The position numbers and the translations under genes were made by a program. Of a DNA stretch of 53,718 nt, positions 18,067 through 25,965 are shown one piece after another. The notes under the pieces are model-generated. The model had not been told where the DNA came from, did not search any database, and saw only the letters and a list, made by a program, of their open reading frames with translations. Position 1 is the first letter of the stretch. The number at the start of each line of letters is the position of its first letter. The stretch spans positions 1 through 53,718 of the forward strand of contig NZ_JAMGBG010000148.1 of assembly GCF_023516595.1 (NCBI RefSeq), written 5' to 3'. The DNA comes from Streptomyces neyagawaensis. GTDB lineage: Bacteria > Actinomycetota > Actinomycetes > Streptomycetales > Streptomycetaceae.

Positions 18067-18911
18067 CTGGCGAATTCCTTCAGAACAGACTTGATCAACT
18101 GGGCGGAACGCTGAGGACTCAAGGCCGCGGCCCGCAAGCCGTCGAACGCCCTCGTGTACTCCCGAACATGATGCTCGCCTTCCAGGTAAACGGCATCTGT
18201 GATGCCGTCCCTGTACACCAGATCCGGGTCTTCCGGGGCTGGAAAACCGAGCATGGTGAACGATCCGGTGGCCGGGCATGTGCCTGAGTCGAAGGGAAGC
18301 ACCTGCACAGTGACGGTCGGCAACTCGGCTGAGTCCAGAACGCGTTCGAGCTGCTCCCGCATCAGTGCTTGATTCCCGATGACATTGCGTACAGCACCTT
18401 CGTTCACGATGAACCAGGCATCCGGGGCGTCCGGTCGGGTCAACATGGCCTGTCGCTCCATACGAACGCGTACGGCCCTGTCGATGTCCTGGGCGGACAT
18501 GTACGCACCCGTCGTGTGGAGTTCCCGGGCGTACGCCTCGATCTGCATGAGCCCAGGCAGCAGCTCGCACTGGTACTGGCGGAGCGTCGAGGCGTCCTGC
18601 TCCAGGCCGATGTAGATGTTGAACCACTCGGGAACACCCGCGCCGTGCACCTGCCACCAGCCGCGCGTTTTGGCCTGTCGGGCCAGTGACTTGAGGAACT
18701 CCCGCAGCTCATCGCTCGTGCCGTAGAAGCGGCACAGGGCGTCGATGTCGGACGGCTGGACCCGGCCACTCCCCGTCTCCATCCGGTTGACCTTGGAGCC
18801 GCTCCAGTCCAGCGCCTCGCCGACCTGGGCGCAGGTGAACCCGTTCGTCTCGCGTAGCTTCTTCAGCTCGATCGAGAGACGACGACGCCGTGCCGTAGGT
18901 GAACCGGCCAT
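18063..18911 (-). CDS. XRE family regulator with DUF5753 (Scr1/WhiJ-like)
   Basis: 282 residues. Residues 10-70 form the helix-turn-helix (LKKLRETNGFTCAQVGEALDW, then SKVNRMETGSGRVQPSDI). Residues about 95-275 are the DUF5753 effector domain (EQDASTLRQYQCELLPGLMQ, FIVNEGAVRN, LPTVTVQVLPF). AAGGGG lies six bases before the ATG. The divergent anti-sigma-like ATPase gene and the overlapping DUF397 gene make the classic WhiJ trio. The inverted repeat at 18926-18950 in the promoter region is a likely autoregulatory site. Confidence 0.92.
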   Translation of the reverse strand: MAGSPTARRRRLSIELKKLRETNGFTCAQVGEALDWSGSKVNRMETGSGRVQPSDIDALCRFYGTSDELREFLKSLARQAKTRGWWQVHGAGVPEWFNIYIGLEQDASTLRQYQCELLPGLMQIEAYARELHTTGAYMSAQDIDRAVRVRMERQAMLTRPDAPDAWFIVNEGAVRNVIGNQALMREQLERVLDSAELPTVTVQVLPFDSGTCPATGSFTMLGFPAPEDPDLVYRDGITDAVYLEGEHHVREYTRAFDGLRAAALSPQRSAQLIKSVLKEFAR

Positions 18912-18925
18912 CTCAACCCCTTGTC

Positions 18926-18950
18926 AACGCCCCGTCGAATAACGGGCGTT
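18926..18950. promoter_or_regulatory. Inverted repeat operator between XRE and ATPase genes
   Basis: AACGCCC (18926-18932) and GGGCGTT (18944-18950) pair across an 11-base AT-containing centre, 15-39 bases upstream of the XRE ATG. Placement fits an XRE binding site. Confidence 0.5.
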
Positions 18951-19149
18951 CAGTCTCGCGCCAAGGGGCTGTGCCTGCCAATCACTCAGAAGTGGGAATC
19001 CCGCCGTGCACATTGCATATGGGGATGTGATGGCGTCATTCTTGCCAGCAGTGCGACTCACCGTGAGCACACGTCACGCTCCGCTCATGTGTGAGGTCGG
19101 GGAGACGACGTGCGACGAGAGAGAGGTCTCTGTGATCCAGGAAGCGTGC

Positions 19150-19788
19150 ATGTCGCGAAAGCCGTGGGACTTGGCCTTCACGGCCGAACCCGAGGAAGTG
19201 GCCGCTCTGCGGCGCATCATGCGACTTCATATGGGAGCTTGGGGGTTGCAGGAGGTCTCCGACGCAGCCCAACTGTGCGTGAGTGAGCTCGTGTCCAACG
19301 TGGTCACGCACGTCGGCCACGGCACCCCGGTCACCCTCGCGGTCTCGATGAGCGGGACGTATCTGCGCATCGAGGTCCACGACCCCGACACGCGTTCGCT
19401 GCCAACTCTCATCGCTGCGGATTCCGACGCCGAGGGCGGCCGGGGCATGGCCCTGATCGATGCCGTTGCCGATCGCTGGGGCGTTCAGCTCCGTGACGAC
19501 CAGAAGGTGACCTGGTGCGAGCTGGCGACGAGCCTCGTCTCACCGACCGGTCACGTCGGAAGTCCGGGCGTGACGCGAGCCGAAGCGCTACTCGACCTCT
19601 ACGCCGCGACCAAGCTGCCTCGTGGTTCCGAGGCGGGCCGACTGAGCACGGCCGTCGCCGAGGAAGCGGTGATCGACGTCATCACGGACTTCCTCCACTG
19701 GCTCCGGGCGCATGGCTGTGACGGGGATGAGGTCCTGGACCGCGCCCAGATGCACTTCGAGGCGGAGCGGTCCGGTAGCGAGCTGTGA
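19150..19788 (+). CDS. ATP-binding (anti-sigma factor-like HATPase) protein
   Basis: 212 residues from ATG 19150 (AGGA eight bases upstream). GTG 19132, with GAGG nearby, or longer forms are alternatives. The GHKL fold is visible: N-box ELVSNVVTH (E46-N50), HDPDTR (about 77-82) and EGGRGMALIDAVADRWG (95-111). A helical C-terminal extension (about 135-212: AVIDVITDFLHWLRAHG and after) goes beyond the kinase domain. Such proteins resemble RsbW/SpoIIAB anti-sigma kinases and are regularly paired with WhiJ-like XRE and DUF397 genes. Partner unknown. Confidence 0.85.
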   Translation: MSRKPWDLAFTAEPEEVAALRRIMRLHMGAWGLQEVSDAAQLCVSELVSNVVTHVGHGTPVTLAVSMSGTYLRIEVHDPDTRSLPTLIAADSDAEGGRGMALIDAVADRWGVQLRDDQKVTWCELATSLVSPTGHVGSPGVTRAEALLDLYAATKLPRGSEAGRLSTAVAEEAVIDVITDFLHWLRAHGCDGDEVLDRAQMHFEAERSGSEL

Positions 19789-19881
19789 AGCCGGTCCTCG
19801 AAGTCGAGCTACGCGGTCGCTCTCCGTGCTGACTGTGTACCCGTCGGTGCGGAGTCCTTGCAGCGGAGGCACAATACCGAT

Positions 19882-20400
19882 GTGCCTAGTGTTGTCCCTT
19901 CCTCAGCCGCCGTCTCGGCCCGCATGAGTCGCCAAGTCTCCCGAGACACAGCCCCCGAGGTCGCGGTACGTCGCCTCCTCTACGCCGCCGGGCTGCGCTA
20001 CCGCCTCAATGTCCCAGTTCCAGGGATGCGGCGCCGCACCATCGACATCGCCCTCAGCGGGTCCAAGATCGCGGTCTTCCTGGACGGCTGCTTCTGGCAC
20101 GGCTGCCCAGACCATGCGACGCAGCCAAAGTCGAACACAGAGTGGTGGCGCGCAAAACTCGACAAGAACATGGCCCGTGATCGGGAGACGACCGAACACC
20201 TGCAGGCTGAGGGTTGGACTGTCCTTCGTTTCTGGGAGCACGAGAACCCGCAGATGGTGGCGCAGCACGTGATCGAGGCGCGGCGGAGAACGCCCCACGC
20301 GGCACGCGTCTCCTCGCTGTGCCAGAACCGCGACTGGCGGGCCTGGCCACGGCCCCACTCCGCCGCCCCAACCTCCGCGTCCACGTGGGCGCGCCGCTGA
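19882..20400 (+). CDS. Very short patch repair (Vsr-like) endonuclease with foreign tail
   Basis: 172 residues from GTG 19882 (start uncertain; TTG 19858 is also open, and GGAGG lies 12 bases before GTG). Vsr hallmarks: SRDTAPEVAVRRLLYAAGLRYR, D55 in RTIDIAL, then FLDGCFWHGCPDH (66-78, with metal-site and catalytic His), NTEWWRAKL and VLRFWEHENP. Vsr nicks 5' of T in T:G mismatches left by 5-methylcytosine deamination. The family normally ends near residue 137. Residues 139-172 are encoded by out-of-frame copies of ASCH and plsC sequence, so the natural stop was lost. No cytosine methyltransferase gene lies nearby. Confidence 0.85.
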   Translation: MPSVVPSSAAVSARMSRQVSRDTAPEVAVRRLLYAAGLRYRLNVPVPGMRRRTIDIALSGSKIAVFLDGCFWHGCPDHATQPKSNTEWWRAKLDKNMARDRETTEHLQAEGWTVLRFWEHENPQMVAQHVIEARRRTPHAARVSSLCQNRDWRAWPRPHSAAPTSASTWARR

Positions 20401-20469
20401 GGCTGCCCGGCGAGCACGAAGCAGGCGCACGGCGCGGTCACGGCGGCTTGGCGCATGGCGGCGGGACGG
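20297..20469. pseudogene. Scrambled partial copy of VOC-ASCH and plsC sequence
   Basis: 20297-20331 matches 15967-16001 (ASCH codons for RFWHSEE) at 34 of 35 bases. Directly after it, 20333-20469 aligns with 17484-17632 (the plsC 3' end), with scattered substitutions and small gaps. Order and orientation follow the parent locus, but the roughly 1.5 kb between the two segments is missing. The copy fuses in frame to vsr. It is the remnant of a duplicated flank. Confidence 0.85.
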
Positions 20470-20515
20470 CGCTGGTGGCGCAGCCTCGCTGGCTGTTTGA
20501 GCTCGCTCATGGGTG

Positions 20516-23500
20516 TCATCCGGTTGCGATGGTCGAGTAGGTCCACACGTCGGCCGGAATCTCGTGCTTCAGTCTCCACGTGATCGCCATCGGTTTACTG
20601 CCGGTGTGCTTCTCGTACTCGGCCGGACCCAACAGCATCCAAGGTTGGGCGCCACCGATATCGGTGCTCTTGTACCGGCGGACGAAGAGCAGGACGTTGC
20701 TTCCCTGCGCGGCATGATGCTGATAGCGCAGACCGGTGGGTGAGGACTCTGATGTCTGGTTCTGGGACTCCCAGTGGAAGAGGGTCTCGCTCTGCGCATA
20801 ATCGTGATAGCGCGTCTGAGGTGAGAAATCCTTCTCGTCTTTCTCCAAGGTGATGAGGAGCGCGTCTGTCTTGATTGACTCGCACCACTTCACGCCCTCA
20901 CGGAAGTCAGCCGGCATAAATCCGCCGATGTACGACTGCCCCAGCGCAGGAAGGATCTCTTCCCGGCTGTACGAAGCATGCACAGTGAGTGGGACACCAC
21001 GCAGTCCGCCCGCTCCCAGCAGCGGGATCGGTACGTGCTCGGTGTGGGCGAGGTTGTACGACAGCACCTGACGCAGCTCACTACGGAAGGCGTGCTGCTC
21101 GCGCAGCGTTGCGAATCCAGCATCGTAGGTGGGGAAGCCCTTGCGAATGACTCCGCCCAGCGGCCACAACTGGAAGAAGAGCATGCGGGCGTAGGCCTGT
21201 CCTTGCTCATCGAGCGAGCTGTAGGCAGGAGCATCGTCTGTCAGCATTCGCGTGTACGCAGCAACCCTGAGCGGGTCGTCCACGTGGAGGAAGGAGGCGA
21301 CGCGCTTGAGTAGTGCTGCCTCACCTTCTGGGGCCTCGCCCTTCAGAAGGCCGGAGCGGCGAAGCAGGCCTGTCCAAGAGTTTCCGTTTCCTCGGTAGAG
21401 CTCCTTAAGCTCGCGTCCACTCTCGTCGAGGTAGCGGCTGAGCCTCGGCTCGGCATAGTTCGCCACCTCACGTGCCAGAACGGTGACGTTGATACCGATC
21501 TGATCCTTAATGTTGGCGATAATGGTCTTCTTGGCCTTTTCCTCCAGGAGGATCTGGCAGCCGGACGGAAGCTGCGGAAAATCGCGTTCGATGTTGTCCA
21601 AGAGTCTTTTGCGAGTCAGGTTGGTCAACGCGTGGAACTGTTTCTCGAAGCGGAATTCCTTCCGATGCTGTCCGATGAAGTCCAGTACGGTCAGGACTGC
21701 CTTGTTCTCGGTACGCCGGAGACCCCGACCGAGCTGCTGCAAGAACACTGTCGCGCTAGACGTAGGGCGGAGTAGAAGCAGGGTGTCGACGTCAGGGACG
21801 TCGAGGCCCTCGTTGAAGAGATCGACTGAGAAGATCACCTGCAAGGCCCCTGAGCGGAGATCAGATAGCGCTTGCTTGCGCTGATCAGCTGGGGTTCCTG
21901 CGGACAGGGAAATGGCGTTGAGGCCGGCCTCACGGAAGGATTCAGCCATGAAGTGTGCGTGTTCAACGGAAACGCAGAAACCCAGCGCGCGCATGGCACT
22001 AGGGTCTGCGACCTTCTCTTCGACAGCCTTCAACACCAGCAAGGCCCGCGCGTGGTTGGCAGACAGCACCTCGCTTAGAGCGCTCGTGTCGTATGCTCCG
22101 CGATGCCATTTCACAGCGCTCAGGTCGGTGTTGTCGGTGATGCCGAAATAGTGGAATGGGCTGAGGAGATCGTTCTCCAACGCCTCCCACAGGCGCATCT
22201 CGGCGGCGATGCGCCCGTCGAAGAACTCATCTTGAATGTTCTTGCCATCCATGCGCTCAGGAGTCGCCGTCAGTCCGAGCAACTCGAGCGGCTCAAAGTG
22301 ATCGAGAATTTTCCGGTACGTCGGTGATGTCCCGTGGTGGAACTCGTCGATCACGATCACGTCGAAGTGGTCGCTAGCGAGCCTTTCCAGCGCCCGTGAG
22401 TTGAGTGCCTGCACGCTGGCGAAGACATGTGTCCACCGTTCCGGGATCTCCCCGCTGTGCAGGGATTCGCCGAAGCCTGCCTCCCCTAGAACATCTTGAT
22501 ACGTTCGCAAGGACTGGTGGAGGATTTCCTTGCGATGGGCGACGAACAACAAGCGCAGGTCGCGGCCGTGCTTCCTCCGCAGTTGCTTGTAGTCCAGCGC
22601 TGCCATCACGGTCTTGCCGGTGCCCGTTGCCGCGACCAACAGATTCCGGTGGCGGTCATGCACGCCCCGCTCAACTTCGAGCCGCTCTAGCATGTCGCGC
22701 TGATGCGGATAGGGGCGTACTTCGAGCCCGGACAGGGTGATCCTGCGATCTGCACCAGACGTAGCTGAGGTTCCGCCGGCGATCGCCAATGCTTCCTGGA
22801 GCCGAGCTCCATCGGAGTCCGGGTCGTACATTTCGAAGGAGGGGTCGCTCCAGTAGGCCTCGAACATCGCCTCAAACTTCCGGAGTACGTCCGGCGTGGC
22901 GATGGAGGACAGGCGGACGTTCCACTCCAAGCCGTCGAGCAACGCAGCCTTGGAGAGGTTGGAACTGCCGACGTACGCGGTGTCGTAGCCGCTGTCACGC
23001 CGGAACAACCATGCCTTGGCATGGAGCCGCGTCGACCGGGTCTCGTAGTTGACTTTGACCTCAGCGTGGAAATCCTGCACCAGTCGATCCAGTGCGCGCC
23101 GCTCCGTCGCGCCGATGTACGTCGTTGTCATGACCCGTATGGGTACGTTCCGTTCGCGGGCCGCTTTCAAGGACTGCTCGATGACGCGCAGACCGTGCCA
23201 CTTGACGAATGCGCACAGCAGGTCGACGCGATCCGCCGTGGCCAGTTCGGCGCGCAACTCGAAGCCCAGGCTGGGGTCTTCCGGCGCGTTGGTGATGAGC
23301 GCAGTTTCAGACAGCGGGATGCCAGGCCGGACAGCGAAGACGCCGGGAGCCTCCTGCCGAGTCAGAGCCAGGAGTTGCCGAGGTCCGTCTGCTACCAAAT
23401 CCACCCACTCCTGAGCCCCCTTGAGTGTGCTGATGGACTCCAGGATGTGGTTCACCGCGTACACCCGTTCCTCACTTGGGAGGCTCTGTAGTACGCGGCG

Positions 23501-23677
23501 TACTGTCCGGGCGACGTGTCTTGCCAGGACGTGGGGTGCGGATTCGTCCCCGACGGTGCCGCTCACCGGATGCCATCCGAGGTTCGTGAACTGCCTCAGT
23601 GTTTGCTCGAAGCGCACTGTGATGAGCTGCTCGTAGACGCCAGTGACAGGCTGCACGAGATCCCCCGACTCAGACAC
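20516..23677 (-). CDS. SauUSI-like type IV restriction enzyme: PLD nuclease - DEAD helicase - DUF3427
   Basis: 1053 residues from GTG 23677, chosen because AAGGAGA lies six bases upstream; ATG 23713 has no ribosome site. Domains: PLD-type nuclease (about 130-265) with HAK (H219, K221) and GSSNLS (237-242); SF2 helicase with Walker A AATGTGKT (about 349), DEFH (444-447), LTATPERMDG and QLGRGLRR (about 648-655); a C-terminal DUF3427-type region (about 780-1050). This order matches SauUSI of Staphylococcus aureus, an ATP-dependent enzyme that cuts DNA containing 5-methyl- or hydroxymethylcytosine and is proposed to read the base with its C-terminal domain. All catalytic motifs are intact, so it should restrict modified incoming DNA. 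Confidence 0.88.
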   Translation of the reverse strand: MSESGDLVQPVTGVYEQLITVRFEQTLRQFTNLGWHPVSGTVGDESAPHVLARHVARTVRRVLQSLPSEERVYAVNHILESISTLKGAQEWVDLVADGPRQLLALTRQEAPGVFAVRPGIPLSETALITNAPEDPSLGFELRAELATADRVDLLCAFVKWHGLRVIEQSLKAARERNVPIRVMTTTYIGATERRALDRLVQDFHAEVKVNYETRSTRLHAKAWLFRRDSGYDTAYVGSSNLSKAALLDGLEWNVRLSSIATPDVLRKFEAMFEAYWSDPSFEMYDPDSDGARLQEALAIAGGTSATSGADRRITLSGLEVRPYPHQRDMLERLEVERGVHDRHRNLLVAATGTGKTVMAALDYKQLRRKHGRDLRLLFVAHRKEILHQSLRTYQDVLGEAGFGESLHSGEIPERWTHVFASVQALNSRALERLASDHFDVIVIDEFHHGTSPTYRKILDHFEPLELLGLTATPERMDGKNIQDEFFDGRIAAEMRLWEALENDLLSPFHYFGITDNTDLSAVKWHRGAYDTSALSEVLSANHARALLVLKAVEEKVADPSAMRALGFCVSVEHAHFMAESFREAGLNAISLSAGTPADQRKQALSDLRSGALQVIFSVDLFNEGLDVPDVDTLLLLRPTSSATVFLQQLGRGLRRTENKAVLTVLDFIGQHRKEFRFEKQFHALTNLTRKRLLDNIERDFPQLPSGCQILLEEKAKKTIIANIKDQIGINVTVLAREVANYAEPRLSRYLDESGRELKELYRGNGNSWTGLLRRSGLLKGEAPEGEAALLKRVASFLHVDDPLRVAAYTRMLTDDAPAYSSLDEQGQAYARMLFFQLWPLGGVIRKGFPTYDAGFATLREQHAFRSELRQVLSYNLAHTEHVPIPLLGAGGLRGVPLTVHASYSREEILPALGQSYIGGFMPADFREGVKWCESIKTDALLITLEKDEKDFSPQTRYHDYAQSETLFHWESQNQTSESSPTGLRYQHHAAQGSNVLLFVRRYKSTDIGGAQPWMLLGPAEYEKHTGSKPMAITWRLKHEIPADVWTYSTIATG

Positions 23678-23826
23678 ACTCACTCTCCTTGAACGCTCAG
23701 CAGGTGTGCTCATGTGTAACAGAGGAGACTGACAGTGTGCAGAGGGCGATCGATTGCTAGATGAGAGGAGAGGCGATCCGCCGACGCTTCCTGCAAGGAC
23801 CTCGCTTGTCTGACTAAAATTATTTC

Positions 23827-24672
23827 ATGCCTCGAGAGAAACTAGGAAACATCCTCAGGTCTGTTGCCATGCGGATGCGCGCGGACTTTGAGCAGTCAAG
23901 GAACTTCAGCCACAACGGAGAAGCGGGAACTTCCCGAGAAGCCCTAGTTCGTGAGTTTCTCGCCAGCTATCTACCGTCCCATGTGGAAACAGTGCATAAC
24001 GCCGAGATCGTCACATCAGCAGGTGAGACCTCCCCTCAGTGTGACATCGTTCTCGCCGATCGAGGCACCCCGCCTTTCACCACTCTGAATGGGTATCGAA
24101 TCCTCCCTAATGAGTGCGTCTATGGTGTGGTCGAAGTCAAGACCAAGCTAGACAAAGAGCAACTCATAGATGCGTGCAACAAGATCAGTAAATTGCGACG
24201 CATGTCGAAGGGTTCCTATCGTGTGACGCCTGGTCTCATGCCCCGGAGAACATTAGCCTATGGGGAGGTCTACGACTATTTCCCTACGTCTGGGATTATC
24301 GTCGCTTTTAGCAGTCTCAAGCTGGAGACCATAGGCGGTCATCTTATGGAGTGGTGTCAGGCTCGGCCGCCTGTTGAATGGCCCGATAGTGTCTGGGTGC
24401 TAGGAAATGGCCACCTTCAGTGGCAGAACCCCGACAGCCACATGCTTGAGCGCTCGCCTCAGCCGGGGTCGCTGCTCGCCCAAATAGATACGGATGCGTC
24501 TCAGGACATCCTTCTTGCTCTCGCGCTGCACTTGAATATTCACTTCTCTGATGCATGGATGAATCCGCTGGATCTCGTGCCGTATGCGGGAGCCACTCGC
24601 CTCGGTACCATTTCGCGCCGATGGCGCATGACTCCCGCGGGTAGACCACCGAAGATGCTGGAAGGCCCGTGA
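23827..24672 (+). CDS. DUF6602 protein, putative nuclease-like, TTA-containing
   Basis: 281 residues. The pattern SREALVREFLASYLP, QCDIVLAD and VYGVVEVKTKL is that of DUF6602. Spacing of D73, E103 and K105 suggests a PD-(D/E)XK-type fold. The gene is less GC-rich than its surroundings, with A/T-ending codons, and has a TTA leucine codon at 24253-24255 (codon 143), so translation may depend on bldA tRNA. TAAAAT (23815-23820) ends six bases before the ATG with no Shine-Dalgarno sequence, suggesting a leaderless message. It converges with the SRA-like gene 16 bases away and is divergent from the SauUSI-like gene. Function unknown; the context suggests defence. Confidence 0.75.
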   Translation: MPREKLGNILRSVAMRMRADFEQSRNFSHNGEAGTSREALVREFLASYLPSHVETVHNAEIVTSAGETSPQCDIVLADRGTPPFTTLNGYRILPNECVYGVVEVKTKLDKEQLIDACNKISKLRRMSKGSYRVTPGLMPRRTLAYGEVYDYFPTSGIIVAFSSLKLETIGGHLMEWCQARPPVEWPDSVWVLGNGHLQWQNPDSHMLERSPQPGSLLAQIDTDASQDILLALALHLNIHFSDAWMNPLDLVPYAGATRLGTISRRWRMTPAGRPPKMLEGP

Positions 24673-24688
24673 GGGGAAAGTGAAGCGC

Positions 24689-25801
24689 CTAGTCGGCTGG
24701 GACTGAGTTTCCGACGAAGCTACCGTTTTCTGATCTGTAGACTATGTCCACCCCAAGTGACATACACAGGTCGAACATGTCCAGGTCAGGCGCTGCGGGG
24801 AGAAGTATGACGCGCTTTGGCGGCCCGGGATGGTCTTCGGTTCGCACGTAGCGGCTGTAGTCCAGAATCTGGCCCAGAGCCATTCGTACTTCCTCGCGTG
24901 CGCTAGACCCCTTAGCTTCGTAGAGCACGTGTTCCGTGGCATCATATAGATCCGTCTTTAGGGTGGAGGTGAGTCCTTTGACCCGTATCTGGAAAGCGCC
25001 GGTCTTGCGCCCGAGAGATCTAAGGTAAGCCATGTACGTGCGAGTGAGCTCGGCTTCACGGCGAACGGCGACGTGTGCCGCAATGGACGATCGGAGACTC
25101 ATCTTCGTATTGAACGACTCTGATACCACGAACGTGCCGCTGGTTGCGGAGTTCTCGACGGCCTTGCGTCGAGATCCTCTCCTTTTCTTACGTTGTGGGC
25201 TTGTCGGTTCCCCGATAGTGGCAGAATCGCGTTGCAGGGTTGCTGCGGTGACTATCTCTAACGGGACGAGTTCCCAGGTGGTCTTGGTTGCGGCGGGGAT
25301 CAGATTCTGTGGTGAACGCTCGAATTCGCCATCTGGGCGCAGGCGAAATACGATCACATCGCGTTCTTTGTTATCCTTATCGTGCACCCTGCGCCACACA
25401 TAGGGTTCCAGTGAATCTAGTGTAAATTCCCCGATGTACTGATGTGTCTTGGTTCCGGTGCCGGGAACCATGCCTACCTGGGTGAATACTCTCAGGGTGC
25501 GATTCTGTTCGGCGTGACGTAATATCGCTCGGTTGCCTGAGCCGGCAACTCCATCGAATGTTTGATGGCCGGACTTTCCTGCTCCGGTGTACTCGAAGAT
25601 GGGCCCCAGATCGTCTTCCTCGGCAAGCCAGCCATCGTAGTACCCGTTACCTTCTCCGACAGTAGGGTCCGAGTAGAGATTGACGCTCTGTTTTTCGACG
25701 GAGGGGCATATTCCGCCTTGCCCGCTCCCTCCGAATATCTTCCGAATCTCTGCCCGCGTGCGCACATCTCCAGGAAGGATCGCGCTAGCCTTGGTTGTCA
25801 T
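24689..25801 (-). CDS. Putative type IV restriction protein: ScoMcrA-type SRA domain - PD-(D/E)XK nuclease
   Basis: 370 residues. Residues 8-155 match the SRA-like domain of ScoMcrA relatives: GDVRTRAEIRKIFGGSGQGG, GYYDGW, FEYTGAG, GNRAILRHAEQ and YIGEF. A basic linker (about 200-215) leads to a C-terminal nuclease core with D283 in KTDLYD, E294 and K296 in LYEAKG, and Q310 in ALGQILDYSRY, the PD-(D/E)XK arrangement, where the well-studied ScoMcrA has HNH. SRA-type domains read modified bases and ScoMcrA also phosphorothioate DNA, so this is probably a modification-dependent nuclease. A TTA codon occurs at codon 94 (25520-25522). Codon use is less GC-biased than in the core genes. Confidence 0.78.
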   Translation of the reverse strand: MTTKASAILPGDVRTRAEIRKIFGGSGQGGICPSVEKQSVNLYSDPTVGEGNGYYDGWLAEEDDLGPIFEYTGAGKSGHQTFDGVAGSGNRAILRHAEQNRTLRVFTQVGMVPGTGTKTHQYIGEFTLDSLEPYVWRRVHDKDNKERDVIVFRLRPDGEFERSPQNLIPAATKTTWELVPLEIVTAATLQRDSATIGEPTSPQRKKRRGSRRKAVENSATSGTFVVSESFNTKMSLRSSIAAHVAVRREAELTRTYMAYLRSLGRKTGAFQIRVKGLTSTLKTDLYDATEHVLYEAKGSSAREEVRMALGQILDYSRYVRTEDHPGPPKRVILLPAAPDLDMFDLCMSLGVDIVYRSENGSFVGNSVPAD

Positions 25802-25908
25802 GTCATGACCCTAACAACCGTCAATTCGGTGGCACGAGGGGTGACGCGATGATGGGCGAGCTGGAGTTGAGTGAAGAAGGCTCGTCTGAGGGCGGGCGCT
25901 GTGGGTGG

Positions 25909-25950
25909 CCCGGCCGGGGCCCGGGTGAGGTTGGCTGGGGCCCGGCCGGG
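25909..25950 (-). terminator. GC-rich hairpin downstream of the SEC-C gene
   Basis: CCCGGCCGGGGCCC pairs with GGGCCCGGCCGGG (one bulged base) around a 14-base loop, 16 bases past the stop of the minus-strand SEC-C gene. Confidence 0.55.
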
Positions 25951-25965
25951 GGTGGGGATCTCCGT

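Noticed and set aside
17662..25965. Cytosine methyltransferase partner for Vsr
   Set aside because: I looked for the PCQ and ENV motifs of C5 methyltransferases in the island and saw none; the gene may lie elsewhere in the genome.
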